A stretch of 64,000 nucleotides of DNA from Candidatus Bathyarchaeia archaeon. Lineage in GTDB: Archaea; Thermoproteota; Bathyarchaeia; Bathyarchaeales; Bathycorpusculaceae. Shown one piece after another: positions 35,016-43,700 of the stretch. Where the stretch lies: the NCBI GenBank assembly GCA_030019335.1, contig JASEET010000004.1, forward strand, positions 78,149-142,148. Direction: 5' to 3'. The number at the start of each line of letters is the position of its first letter. The stretch's first letter is position 1. The position numbers and the translations under genes were made by a program. Under the pieces are notes generated by a model. That model was given only the letters and a program-made list of their open reading frames with translations, had not been told where the DNA came from and made no database searches.

Positions 35016-36086
35016 TTATGATGCTAACTTTTCGATGGGCACATATTCCTCAAACATGTTTGACCTTTGAAGAACATCCTTCCATAGTTCCAATCCTTTA
35101 CTTGTTCTCCATTTCTGCGGTGCTGGTAAACCTAAAACTGCGAATTTGTCGCCTTTTTCGATTTTTTCGGCGGTGATGCACTTGCCATTTTCTGGATGCA
35201 CAGGAGTGATGATGTCCGGGGCGATTGCAGCGAGCTTTCTATCTCTATAAGCGACAAGCACTTCGTTTTTGGCTTTAAATTCAAATATGCTTTCTGTGTA
35301 TTCATGTGTCCCGCGAAGTTTTATGTCAACAAATGTGAAGCCTGCTTCTGTTTCCCGTTCAACATAGTCTACAACACCTTCGAAAAGTTTGAAGCCGCCT
35401 GTTTCCTTCACAACAGCTTTTATGGGGTCAACACTTTTCCTCAGCATCTTTCCAATTTGCATGGACTTTGACAAGCTAAGCTGAATTGGCGAAGTCTTCG
35501 CTTGGACACCTGTTAAAATTCTTCGGGCAGTATAAGCACTATGATTCCATTCAGCAGCAAGAACCCGAGCAATTCTTTCAGCAGCCTTTGAATTCACAGT
35601 TTCCTTTGCAACAACTATGTTTTTCGCGTGAAGGCCTGCAACAACCATAGGGGTCAATGGAATGTCATCAATTGTGTAAACTTTTAAATGAACTTCTGGA
35701 ACGGACCTGCCAGCTCCATCAGCATCCACAACCAGAATACCACATCTGGCGGCAACATCAACCGCTGCTAAAGTGTTAAAGCCACCTAGTTCCACGGGAA
35801 TTGTGGCATAAGCAGAAAAACCTGCATATTCCTCTAAAATCCTTAAAGTCTTAACCGCTGCATCAGCGTCATATTCAACAGTAGTTGTAGCACCAACACA
35901 TGCAAAATTCACAACTTTCGCGTCATTGGGCACTTCAGAAGGAGATACAAGCTTAACTGTATAGCCGTCAGAAACAAGCGTATCCACCAATTTGTAGCCT
36001 ATTTCAGGGTCACCGCCACCTCCAGCGGAAAAAATCGCTGCCCCATCCACTAAATCTAGCAAGTCTTGAGGGCGTAGGATTCTCAA
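35016..36086 (-). CDS. DUF917 family protein
   Basis: 356 residues. Starts LRPQDLLDLVDGAAIFSAGGGGDPEIG, with the GGGG motif typical of DUF917, a family distantly related to hydantoinase/oxoprolinase subunits. Further matches are DADGAGRSVPEVHLK and FAVLGLPAPQKWRT near the end. Enzyme activity unproven. It is not paired with a hydantoinase partner here, unlike many bacterial cases. Confidence 0.82.
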   Translation of the reverse strand: MRILRPQDLLDLVDGAAIFSAGGGGDPEIGYKLVDTLVSDGYTVKLVSPSEVPNDAKVVNFACVGATTTVEYDADAAVKTLRILEEYAGFSAYATIPVELGGFNTLAAVDVAARCGILVVDADGAGRSVPEVHLKVYTIDDIPLTPMVVAGLHAKNIVVAKETVNSKAAERIARVLAAEWNHSAYTARRILTGVQAKTSPIQLSLSKSMQIGKMLRKSVDPIKAVVKETGGFKLFEGVVDYVERETEAGFTFVDIKLRGTHEYTESIFEFKAKNEVLVAYRDRKLAAIAPDIITPVHPENGKCITAEKIEKGDKFAVLGLPAPQKWRTSKGLELWKDVLQRSNMFEEYVPIEKLAS

Positions 36087-36182
36087 CTTTAAATCACCAA
36101 ACTTTGTTATTTCAGAAACAATTTATTATTTTAGTAAGCCTTAAAGTCTTTGAACATTTAAGTTAACAGAGGTTGAACAGAA

Positions 36183-37946
36183 TTGAGCAATGAAACAAAA
36201 ACTCCTGACAAGTTCACGATAATCAACGAGTTAGCACGCCGACGTGGCTTCTTCTGGCAATCATACGAAATATATGGCGGTGTAAGCGGTTTTGTAACAT
36301 ATGGATTTCTAGGCGCAAAATTAAAACAGAACATAGAAAAAAAACTTAGAGAACTTTTCGTTAACAAACTTGGAATTTTAGAAATAGAATCTCCAGTGAT
36401 TTCCCCAAGCAAAGTTTTTAAAGCTTCAGGTCATGTAGACCATTTTAAAGAACCCATGGTTGAATGCTCAAAATGCAAAAAACGATTCCGCGCAGATCAT
36501 CTACTTCAAGAATTCGCGAAAATTAACGAAGCAGAAACAGAAAAGCTAAGCCTAAAAGAACTTAAAGAGGCAATTGAAAAGCACAAGATTCGTTGCCCAG
36601 AGTGCGGAGGCACCTTCGGCGAGCCAAAATACTTCTTAACAATGTTCAAAACCACTATCGGTCCTTATTCTGAAGCTGTTGGTTATGGACGCCCCGAAGC
36701 TGCACAAGGAATATTTGTAGAGTTTAGACGTTTATATGAAATGGCGAGGGAGAAGCTTCCCTTCGGCGTCATGCAAATAGGTCATGCTTTAAGAAACGAA
36801 ATTTCGCCTAGGCAGGGCCTAATAAGGCTGAGAGAATTCACCATAATAGACCTTGAATTCTTCTTCGACCCGGAAGAACCAAACTGTTTTCTCCTAAAAG
36901 ACTTTGAAAACGAAACATTGCGGCTGGTTCTAGCTGAAAGTAAACTGCGCGGTTCAGAAGAAATCGTTGAGGTTACGGTGAAAGAAGCGTTAGAGAAAAG
37001 CTATATTAAGGCTGAGTGGCAGGCGGTTTTCATGGCTTTAGCCAAAAAATTGCTGGTTGATTTGGGTGTTCCGGCTGAAAAGCAGCGTTTCATTGAAAAA
37101 CTTCCATGGGAACGAGCCCATTACGCTCTCCAAAGTTTTGACCAGGAGGTTTATGTTGAACGTTGGGGCTGGGTTGAGGTGTCTGGTCACGCTTACAGAA
37201 CGGACTATGATTTGAAACAGCACATGCAATTCAGTGGTGCAGATATGCGTGTTTTCAAAGAATATGAAAAACCAGTTGAGACGGAACAGACAGTCATTAA
37301 GCCTCTAATGGCTAAGCTTGGACCCGTTTTTAAGGAAGAAGCTGCGAAGGTTGCGGAGATGCTTTCTGAAGCCGACGCGGAAGAAGTTGAAGCTTCCATT
37401 AAGAAAAGTGGTTATTATATGCTTGGCAAATACAAGATTCTGCCAGAATATATAGAGGTTATGTGTCAGAAAGTTAAGGAAAGGGGAAAACGATTTATTC
37501 CACACGTTGTTGAACCAAGTTTCGGCTCAGACAGAATGGTCCAATTCGCTCTTGAATACGCTTACCGCGTTAAGGATGATAGAGCCATACTAAGCTTTCC
37601 AAGGGACATAGCCCCGATACAAATCGGTGTTTATCCTCTAATGAACAAGAATGGGTTGTCGGAAAAGGCATTACAAGTGTATAAGATGCTGCTTAATGAG
37701 GGTTTCACAGTGGAGTATGATGAAGCCGGTTCCATCGGCAGACGATATGCCAGAGCGGATGAAGTTGGCATACCATTAGGCATAACAGTTGATTATGAAA
37801 CACTCAACGATACCACAGTCACCATCCGTGACCGCGACACATGGAAACAGGTTAGAAGCAGAATTGAGGACTTACCAAAACTTTTACACGAGTATTTCCA
37901 TTGGAAGGCAGATTTTGAGGATCTAGGCAAGCCTTTTGAAGGTTAA
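36183..37946 (+). CDS. glyS: Glycyl-tRNA synthetase (archaeal/eukaryotic alpha2 type)
   Basis: 587 residues, class II. The N-terminal start is FTIINELARRRGFFWQSYEIYGG. The zinc-binding insert uses CSKCKK (about 97-102) and CPECGG. Motif 2 is in LPFGVMQIGHALRNEISPRQGLIRLREF, and motif 3 in SFGSDRMVQFAL. The C-terminal anticodon domain starts FPRDIAPIQIGVYPL. TTG is the start. A tRNA-Gly gene is also in the window but is not linked. Confidence 0.95.
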   Translation: MSNETKTPDKFTIINELARRRGFFWQSYEIYGGVSGFVTYGFLGAKLKQNIEKKLRELFVNKLGILEIESPVISPSKVFKASGHVDHFKEPMVECSKCKKRFRADHLLQEFAKINEAETEKLSLKELKEAIEKHKIRCPECGGTFGEPKYFLTMFKTTIGPYSEAVGYGRPEAAQGIFVEFRRLYEMAREKLPFGVMQIGHALRNEISPRQGLIRLREFTIIDLEFFFDPEEPNCFLLKDFENETLRLVLAESKLRGSEEIVEVTVKEALEKSYIKAEWQAVFMALAKKLLVDLGVPAEKQRFIEKLPWERAHYALQSFDQEVYVERWGWVEVSGHAYRTDYDLKQHMQFSGADMRVFKEYEKPVETEQTVIKPLMAKLGPVFKEEAAKVAEMLSEADAEEVEASIKKSGYYMLGKYKILPEYIEVMCQKVKERGKRFIPHVVEPSFGSDRMVQFALEYAYRVKDDRAILSFPRDIAPIQIGVYPLMNKNGLSEKALQVYKMLLNEGFTVEYDEAGSIGRRYARADEVGIPLGITVDYETLNDTTVTIRDRDTWKQVRSRIEDLPKLLHEYFHWKADFEDLGKPFEG

Positions 37947-38005
37947 GCTTTCGCTACATTTTTTAACACTTCAGCACATTTACTGTTAGAAATTTAAGCC
38001 CATTT

Positions 38006-38683
38006 TTGCGGGCGGGAAAAAGCTTGGTGCTTCCAGCAGAGACCGAAGAACGCGTGAAACGCAGAGCCTTAAACGTTTGCCGAGACCATTTCAGAAAGGT
38101 TTTAAATTTGACCAGAAAAGTTCCTCAAATGGTAGACTGCTTCATAAAAAATGACAAAGAGAAGGCAAGGCAACTTTTTAACGAGATTAGAAGCGGTGAA
38201 GATGAAGTTGATAATGCTAGGCGTTTAGTCTCACAGGAACTTGCTGAGATAGGGGCTATTCTGCTCAGCAGAGAAGACTTTTTAAGATTCGCAAATCTGA
38301 CAAGCGAAATCGCAGATTTTTGTGAGGGCATAGCTTTCCGTTTGCTTGAAATTATGGAGCATGATTGGAATGTACCTGTAGACATAAAGAATGATTTGTT
38401 GAAGCTTTCAGAAGCAGTTTTAGAGACTGTGCTTAGGCTTAGGGAAACAATGATGGTTCTGAGTTATGGCTCGGCTAAAGCAATGGAGAAAGCCAAGGAT
38501 GTGGAGGTTGCTGAAAGGACTGTTGATGAACTTTATCGCGAACTCGAAATAAAACTTCTTAGCAGCAAGCTTGACTTTCCAGCCCTAATCCTGTTAAGGG
38601 ATGTTCTACAACTCTTGGAAGATTCAGCAGACAAAGCTGAAGATGCCTCTGACACTGCTCGCATTTTATCTTTCATAATGTAA
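38006..38683 (+). CDS. PhoU-like/DUF47 protein
   Basis: 225 residues, all helical, with the DUF47 pattern (FRKVLNLTRKVPQMVDCF, SREDFLRFANLTSEIADFCEG, LLRDVLQLLEDSADKAEDASD). Members pair with low-affinity phosphate (Pit) transporters as regulators, but no transporter is adjacent. Start uncertain: TTG at 38006, or TTG at 38024 with GGGCGGG 8 bases upstream. It ends 15 bases before endA. Confidence 0.8.
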   Translation: MRAGKSLVLPAETEERVKRRALNVCRDHFRKVLNLTRKVPQMVDCFIKNDKEKARQLFNEIRSGEDEVDNARRLVSQELAEIGAILLSREDFLRFANLTSEIADFCEGIAFRLLEIMEHDWNVPVDIKNDLLKLSEAVLETVLRLRETMMVLSYGSAKAMEKAKDVEVAERTVDELYRELEIKLLSSKLDFPALILLRDVLQLLEDSADKAEDASDTARILSFIM

Positions 38684-38698
38684 AAGGCGAAAAACCAT

Positions 38699-39256
38699 AT
38701 GCCCAAAAAAATCGAAGTGGAATTTATTGAAAACTTTCTAGTTGTGTGGAACCCAGCAGACGGTTCAGAACTTTACAAAATGGGGTTTTATGGAAAACCA
38801 CTGGGGATTCCTAAGCCCAAAATCCCAGAATTTAACGTTCCGCTAATTTTGGATTTGATGGAAGGCTTGTACCTGGCTGAAAAAGGAATAATAACCGTAT
38901 ATGAGGGCCCTAAAAAGAAGAAAGTAAGCTTGAAAAAGCTTCGTCAATGGGCTAAACGGTTGTATGAGGAATTCGATGGGAAATATGCTGTTTATCGCGA
39001 TTTACGCGATAATGGTTTAGTTGTTACGCCAGGGATAAAGTTCGGATGTGACTTTGCGGTTTACAAGCATGGACCAGGCATTGAACATTCGCCTTACATG
39101 GTTTCTGTTAAAAGGGCTAAGTCTGAGGTGACGGCTACGGATATTGTTAAGGCTGGAAGACTTGCAACAACCGTGCGAAAAAGATTCATCATCGCAGTGC
39201 CAGACTTAGAGAAAGAAAAAATAAGATATTTAATATTCAAGTGGTTCAAAGCCTAA
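38699..39256 (+). CDS. endA: tRNA-splicing endonuclease EndA
   Basis: Cuts bulge-helix-bulge motifs in pre-tRNA. 185 residues. The C-terminal catalytic domain carries KFGCDFAVYKHGPGIEHSPY with Tyr122 and His130, and Lys161 as the likely third catalytic residue. The size fits a single-catalytic-domain subunit (homotetramer or heterotetramer partner), not the fused 330-residue dimeric form. A segment rich in Pro and Lys (GKPLGIPKPKIPEF, 32-45) precedes the N-domain helix. No partner subunit is in the window. It is convergent with the Clp1-like kinase, 12 bases apart. Confidence 0.9.
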   Translation: MPKKIEVEFIENFLVVWNPADGSELYKMGFYGKPLGIPKPKIPEFNVPLILDLMEGLYLAEKGIITVYEGPKKKKVSLKKLRQWAKRLYEEFDGKYAVYRDLRDNGLVVTPGIKFGCDFAVYKHGPGIEHSPYMVSVKRAKSEVTATDIVKAGRLATTVRKRFIIAVPDLEKEKIRYLIFKWFKA

Positions 39257-39268
39257 ATAGTGTGTTCT

Positions 39269-40588
39269 CTAAAAGAGTCTCTTAAATGTTGTAGAGTTCG
39301 ATTGGTTTTCTTCTGTAAAAGCTGGAGGGATCTCCTTTAGATTTTTGTCTAGTTTAACTTTTCCTATGGCAACCATTGAAACATCCTTAGAAACGGGAGT
39401 GTAAATTTTTATGACTTTTCGTCTATAGTGGATTTCAAGTAAAACACCTATTCCGAGAAACTTCCTTTCAGCGTCATATAAAGCCATAAGCAATCCTTCC
39501 TCTTCACCCTTCCGAACAACCACAACCTTCTTCTTCGTAAATTCTTCAACTTTTCTGATGTTGTCTGAGTGTAGCCAGCGGCTTCTACCTATAACCATGC
39601 AGATTTTATCCCGCAACTCAACGAGGCGCAACGGTTTCATTCCTAAAAGCTCATAGATTTTCCATGCTTTTTTTGTGTTCCCACGAGTTACGCTTAAGCC
39701 GATAAACTCGTTCTCTTCGATTTTTAGCCAGCTTAACGGAATAGATTGCACTTTTGCGTTTTTTAAATATTTTATATACCCTAGCTCTCGCAAGCTTCTG
39801 CGTTTTTCTCTGCTTCTCTGCCTTATGGCTGATGGAGAGTCAACAATTACCTTTCTGCGTTTTTCGAGGGCATTTAAAAGTGATGCTAATTCATCTTTTT
39901 GTTGTATGCAGAAAAGGATGTCTGGGTTAAGCTGTTTAACGAGTTGAATCTTATAGTTAACAGCGTCTTCCCCTTCAATCCAACCGTCAGTATTTACAAT
40001 AACAAAGTCTAGATTGTTGCTTAAAATTTCTCTTTTTAATGAAACTAAACCTTCTATAACCTTGTCAATAGCTTTGCTTGGTGAAGTAACACCCACGAAG
40101 AAAGCGTTTTTTGCCTCTATGTTAAATGGGTCCGTTATCGGTCTAGTTACAAAAGTATAAGCAATAGTGCAGGGTGGTCCAATATCAGATTGACCTAAAT
40201 CTCCATCTAGGATTGCCACTTTCTGTTTTTCATTTAACAACTTGTTTGTTAAGTATGTGCAGAGGCTTGTTTTTCCAGAATCAACAGTGCCTAACACCAT
40301 TGCAGTAACGGGTTTCATCTGAAGAGTTAACAACTCTTCGTATGCTTTAATCCATGATGATGGGATGGTGTTTCCGTCAACTTCTTCGATGTTTGCGTTG
40401 TCTCCTAGTGAAATATCAAATGTTGTTGCTTCCTCAACTGTAAAGGGTAATCTTTTCCCTTCTCGTATCACAACTTTTCTTCCGTTTCTCAATACGGAGC
40501 CAAAGACTTTCACTTTACCTGAAACTACTGTGACAGAGGCTGGCCCGTCGACTAGCAGTGTTTTTCCGCTTTCAACTGTTCGATTCAT
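39269..40588 (-). CDS. Clp1/Grc3-type polynucleotide 5'-kinase
   Basis: 439 residues. An N-terminal beta domain (about 1-90), a P-loop kinase core with Walker A GTVDSGKTS (100-108), the Clp1 motif ILDGDLGQSDIGPP, and a C-terminal domain. The family phosphorylates RNA 5'-OH ends, including those left by EndA. It lies tail to tail with endA, which supports a shared role in RNA processing. Confidence 0.88.
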   Translation of the reverse strand: MNRTVESGKTLLVDGPASVTVVSGKVKVFGSVLRNGRKVVIREGKRLPFTVEEATTFDISLGDNANIEEVDGNTIPSSWIKAYEELLTLQMKPVTAMVLGTVDSGKTSLCTYLTNKLLNEKQKVAILDGDLGQSDIGPPCTIAYTFVTRPITDPFNIEAKNAFFVGVTSPSKAIDKVIEGLVSLKREILSNNLDFVIVNTDGWIEGEDAVNYKIQLVKQLNPDILFCIQQKDELASLLNALEKRRKVIVDSPSAIRQRSREKRRSLRELGYIKYLKNAKVQSIPLSWLKIEENEFIGLSVTRGNTKKAWKIYELLGMKPLRLVELRDKICMVIGRSRWLHSDNIRKVEEFTKKKVVVVRKGEEEGLLMALYDAERKFLGIGVLLEIHYRRKVIKIYTPVSKDVSMVAIGKVKLDKNLKEIPPAFTEENQSNSTTFKRLF

Positions 40589-40826
40589 CTATTTTCCTCC
40601 GTGCAAATGTATACTTTAAAAATCGTTTTGGGATGTTTTATTTGTTGCGTAGTAAAAATGTATGAAAAAATGAAGACAGCAGCTTAAAACATCTGGCGCG
40701 GTAACGCGCTTGCCCGCGTCGACATACATTTCCCCCGCAAACCCCCCTCTTTTTTTTGTTTTATGTTTCTTCCAAAATAGATAACTATATCTATTGTTTG
40801 GAAGGACTGTTTAAACAGATCGATTC
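40589..40826. other. Intergenic region with GNRA hairpin and T-run
   Basis: 238 bases between two divergent genes. A perfect 5-bp GCGCG/CGCGC hairpin with a GTAA tetraloop is at 40696-40709, followed by a C-rich stretch and TCTTTTTTTT near 40750. The rest is AT-rich and should hold both promoters. The function of the hairpin is unknown. It could be part of a small RNA or of the leader of the CPBP gene. Confidence 0.35.
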
Positions 40827-41546
40827 ATGACATCATTAAAGTATGAGGGATTAACGCTTTTCGTTTTGCTTGCTGTTGCGTATTCTATCATAGTTGAGCA
40901 ATGTGTTGTTTGGCTTGTCAGAAAGTACGTCCGGGGTCATCGCAAGGGTAGGAGTGCCTTATTATTAGTGGGCGGCTTGTTTTTGACTTCAAGGGTGTTT
41001 GTGCCTGTAGCAATGGTTGTTTGCGCTGAAAGTAGCTCTGTCGTTAGTATGGGGCTTTACTTTCCCACATCCTTCTGGGTGCTGCTCGCAACTCTCGTAG
41101 CTTTTCTGACGATGAAAAGTTTTTCATTGCTGGAGGATATTTATCGAGTAAGATACCTGAATAAAGACCCCTACACAATTGTGAAATTGTACACCCCAGA
41201 AAATTATAAAAAAGAGTTTCTTTCTCAAGTTATTATTTCAGGGCTTCCCGAGGAGTTTCTATATAGAGGATATTTCTTATCAAGGCTAATTATGGGATTC
41301 GGCGCAATAGCAGGTATAATCTTATCTTCACTGTACTTTGGCATAGTCCACCTATGGAGTACCGTCAAAGGCAAGAGAGCCGGGGACAAATACAAAGCGT
41401 TAAGAACGTTCCTTAATGGCATAATCTATGCAACAATCTTCATATACTTCGGATTAATACCATGTGTAATTCTTCACATTTGCGGAAACCTATCACATGG
41501 CTGGATAAGCAAACTTGTGCTCCTAAAATTGGGATTATTGAAATGA
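40827..41546 (+). CDS. CPBP-family intramembrane metalloprotease
   Basis: 239 residues, six to eight membrane segments. The Abi/CPBP motif 1 is PEEFLYRGYF (141-150, with EE and R147). Motif 2 is FGIVHLW (H175). Motif 3 is in HICGNLSHG near the C terminus. These form the metal site of Rce1-like proteases. The substrate is unknown. The stop overlaps a 30-codon frame by 4 bases. Confidence 0.85.
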   Translation: MTSLKYEGLTLFVLLAVAYSIIVEQCVVWLVRKYVRGHRKGRSALLLVGGLFLTSRVFVPVAMVVCAESSSVVSMGLYFPTSFWVLLATLVAFLTMKSFSLLEDIYRVRYLNKDPYTIVKLYTPENYKKEFLSQVIISGLPEEFLYRGYFLSRLIMGFGAIAGIILSSLYFGIVHLWSTVKGKRAGDKYKALRTFLNGIIYATIFIYFGLIPCVILHICGNLSHGWISKLVLLKLGLLK

Positions 41547-41635
41547 ACAGTACCGAGATCAAGGCTTTGCTTGAAATTGGCTTTGAATATGTCTGCGAAA
41601 AAGATGGTTTAATGTTCTTCCGCAAGCGCAAATGA
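41543..41635 (+). CDS. Very small protein (30 aa), unknown function
   Basis: ATG overlaps the TGA of the CPBP gene. The peptide reads EIKALLEIGFEYVCEKDGLM and ends in FFRKRK. It looks like one helix and two strands, and similar tiny proteins with the ending FRKRK are, from memory, common in related archaea. Translational coupling to the protease is the main support. Confidence 0.4.
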   Translation: MNSTEIKALLEIGFEYVCEKDGLMFFRKRK

Positions 41636-41726
41636 TAAAGCTTTGTTAGTACAGCGAAAAGTTTGTTCGTAAAAATGTGGGTGATTTAGATTTTGATTAG
41701 TGTGGTTATGTAGAGGTATTCCTCTT

Positions 41727-42198
41727 TTATTTTTTTCTATTTGGGTTAGGCGTTTTTGTTGTTTTTTTTAGGTTGATTTTCGCCATTGTTAGGCGTCTTC
41801 CTTTCAGGTGGGGTATTTGGGTTGTTAGGCGTTTTATCTGTTGTCTTGTCCATTTTTCGGTTAGGTAGAGCAGTTTTGTTGCGGCTTTCATTTTGGCTGG
41901 ATGGTGCAAGTATGGGAGGACTGCGGCTGTTATTTTGTAACAGTCTATGGCTTTTTGATATATTAAGTTGAATATTCGTGGTCTGGCTGTGGGGCGAACA
42001 ACTCCTTTCACGTTCAGTTCTTTCTCTATTAATTCTCGAATTTGGTCTAAGAGCCCGTAGCCACCTGTTTCACGGTCTTTTTGGGATATTTCAAACCTGA
42101 TGATTAGTTTTCTTGGCTTTTTCTTTATGTAACAGACAAATGAGCCTTCAGCATCCGTGAACGAACCTATGTATTTCCAGTCTATTGGACGAAACCAT
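41727..42198 (-). pseudogene. LAGLIDADG endonuclease-like gene, 5' end broken
   Basis: On the minus strand a frame of 156 codons reads WKYIGSFTDAEGSFVCYIKK, a LAGLIDADG helix and first strand. It continues through IRFEISQKDRETGG and CYKITAAVLPYLHHPAKMKA, typical of single-motif homing endonucleases, and ends in a basic tail. No start codon is in frame: a stop precedes Trp at 42197. An ATG with GGGGG 4 bases upstream exists at 42198 but is one base out of frame, suggesting a 1-base deletion in the first codons. It is not inside an intron or intein that I can see, so it is freestanding. Confidence 0.65.
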
Positions 42199-42269
42199 CA
42201 CACCCCCAATTAAACGGGCAAGAAACCAGTACAATGGTCTATACAATCTTTATCGCAACCTCATAAAAC

Positions 42270-42905
42270 CTACCCACCCCTCTTATACCTATATCCATTT
42301 CTTCCAGCAATTCTTATGGCTGAGACAATGTCTCTTAATCCTCTTCTATGTTTAGTTTCACTTGTGTAACGATTCGTTCCCACCTCGCTTACACTTTCCA
42401 GCAGCACATTTGAAGATAACGCTTCATCTAAGGCTCGCAGAAGTTTCTCCTTATACTCAGGGACACCATCACCAACCTTCACCGAAACCGAAGTTGTCGG
42501 AGTGTCCTTAAGGTTCTTTAAAATATTTTTTATTTTATCCAGAGTCTCTTTAACGTTGAAGCAGTTCCCAGTTTCAACAACCTTTCCGTCAGCCAAAACC
42601 GCTAATCCGAAAACTTCACCAGGGTCTACACCTATAACAATTTTTTCATAACATTCTTTTCCCTGAGCAATCTGCAATGCTTGATTTATTAGAGCCTCCG
42701 GTTCCATTCCATCTCTAAATGTTAAAACTTTTTCATGGTTTATTAAGAGACGTTCCTCTTCTGTAGTTATGACAACTCTAATTTCTATAGGGATGGGGTC
42801 ATTTGGGGTTAAGCTTAGAAACGGTATACGTTTCTTTTTCAACTCGTTAACGATTAAATAGTAGGCTTTTCCCGAAACTGTCACTACGGCTATTTTCGCT
42901 TTCAT
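42270..42905 (-). CDS. RuvC-like RNase H-fold protein
   Basis: 211 residues. IVIGVDPGEVFGLAVLADGKVV (Asp94) is the first strand pair of an RNase H/RuvC fold. The later segment VSVKVGDGVPEYKEKLLRAL and the C-terminal RRGLRDIVSAIRIAGR could supply further acidic residues. The N-terminal about 85 residues form a separate alpha-beta domain. Possibly a Holliday-junction or DNA/RNA nuclease. It is divergent from radB with only 66 bases between starts. Confidence 0.6.
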   Translation of the reverse strand: MKAKIAVVTVSGKAYYLIVNELKKKRIPFLSLTPNDPIPIEIRVVITTEEERLLINHEKVLTFRDGMEPEALINQALQIAQGKECYEKIVIGVDPGEVFGLAVLADGKVVETGNCFNVKETLDKIKNILKNLKDTPTTSVSVKVGDGVPEYKEKLLRALDEALSSNVLLESVSEVGTNRYTSETKHRRGLRDIVSAIRIAGRNGYRYKRGG

Positions 42906-42971
42906 ATCGCTTTCCTATTTGTATTAGTGTTTGAACACAAAAGAAATTATTAGCTTCGCGGTTTATATTCG

Positions 42972-43685
42972 TTGATGTGCGTGACCGTGCTACAGAAGAT
43001 TCCAACAGGCTGTGAAGCAGTTGATAAAATTCTAGAAGGGGGCTTTCCAATCGGGGATATCAGCCTAATTTATGGAGAAGCAGAAACTGGAAAAACAACT
43101 CTAGCTATGCAGTGTGCAGTGAACTGCGCGAGACAAGGTTACAAAACATTATTTGTGGATTGCGACAGCACATTCTCTGCGCGAAGACTTTCTCAAATTG
43201 CTTCCGAAGACTTCAAAGACATTGCAGAGCTAATAATTTTAATGAGACCAAACAATTTTAGCGAACAAGCAGTAGTTATAGACCAACTAACAGACTACAT
43301 AACCAAAAGCTTTAGACTCCTAGTCGTTGATACCATCACATCCCTTTACCGTGCCAAAGTTGCAGAACACCCTGAAGAAACATTCCAACTAAACCGTGAA
43401 CTAAACAGACAAATAGCGTGCTTAGCACAAGTCGCCAAAACCCAAAAAATCGCAGTTCTACTGATAAGTCAAGTGCGAAGCGTTTTCAACGAAGCCTACA
43501 TAAGCATAGAACCTGTAGGCACGAGGGTTTTAAAATTCTGGGCAGACACAATCATCGTTATGAAGCCTACTGAAAATCCAAGGATAATTAAGGCAATTTT
43601 AGAAAAAAGTCCAAAGAGAGCACGGCATTCATTTTGCCACTTGAGAATAGAAAAAACAGGAATGCGTGGGCATTTAATCCATTAA
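42972..43685 (+). CDS. radB: DNA repair and recombination protein RadB
   Basis: RecA-family paralogue of RadA, 237 residues, core ATPase only. Start IPTGCEAVDKILEGGFPIGDI, Walker A GEAETGKTTL (37-46), Walker B LLVVDT. The N-terminal helix-hairpin-helix domain of RadA is absent, as expected for RadB. RadB acts as a recombination mediator. ATG with no strong ribosome-binding site. Confidence 0.9.
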   Translation: MMCVTVLQKIPTGCEAVDKILEGGFPIGDISLIYGEAETGKTTLAMQCAVNCARQGYKTLFVDCDSTFSARRLSQIASEDFKDIAELIILMRPNNFSEQAVVIDQLTDYITKSFRLLVVDTITSLYRAKVAEHPEETFQLNRELNRQIACLAQVAKTQKIAVLLISQVRSVFNEAYISIEPVGTRVLKFWADTIIVMKPTENPRIIKAILEKSPKRARHSFCHLRIEKTGMRGHLIH

Positions 43686-43700
43686 ATAGAAAGTGAAAAA

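Noticed and set aside
41786..41971. Plus-strand hydrophobic frame of 61 codons
   Set aside because: It is the reverse of the LAGLIDADG-like frame and has no start signal.
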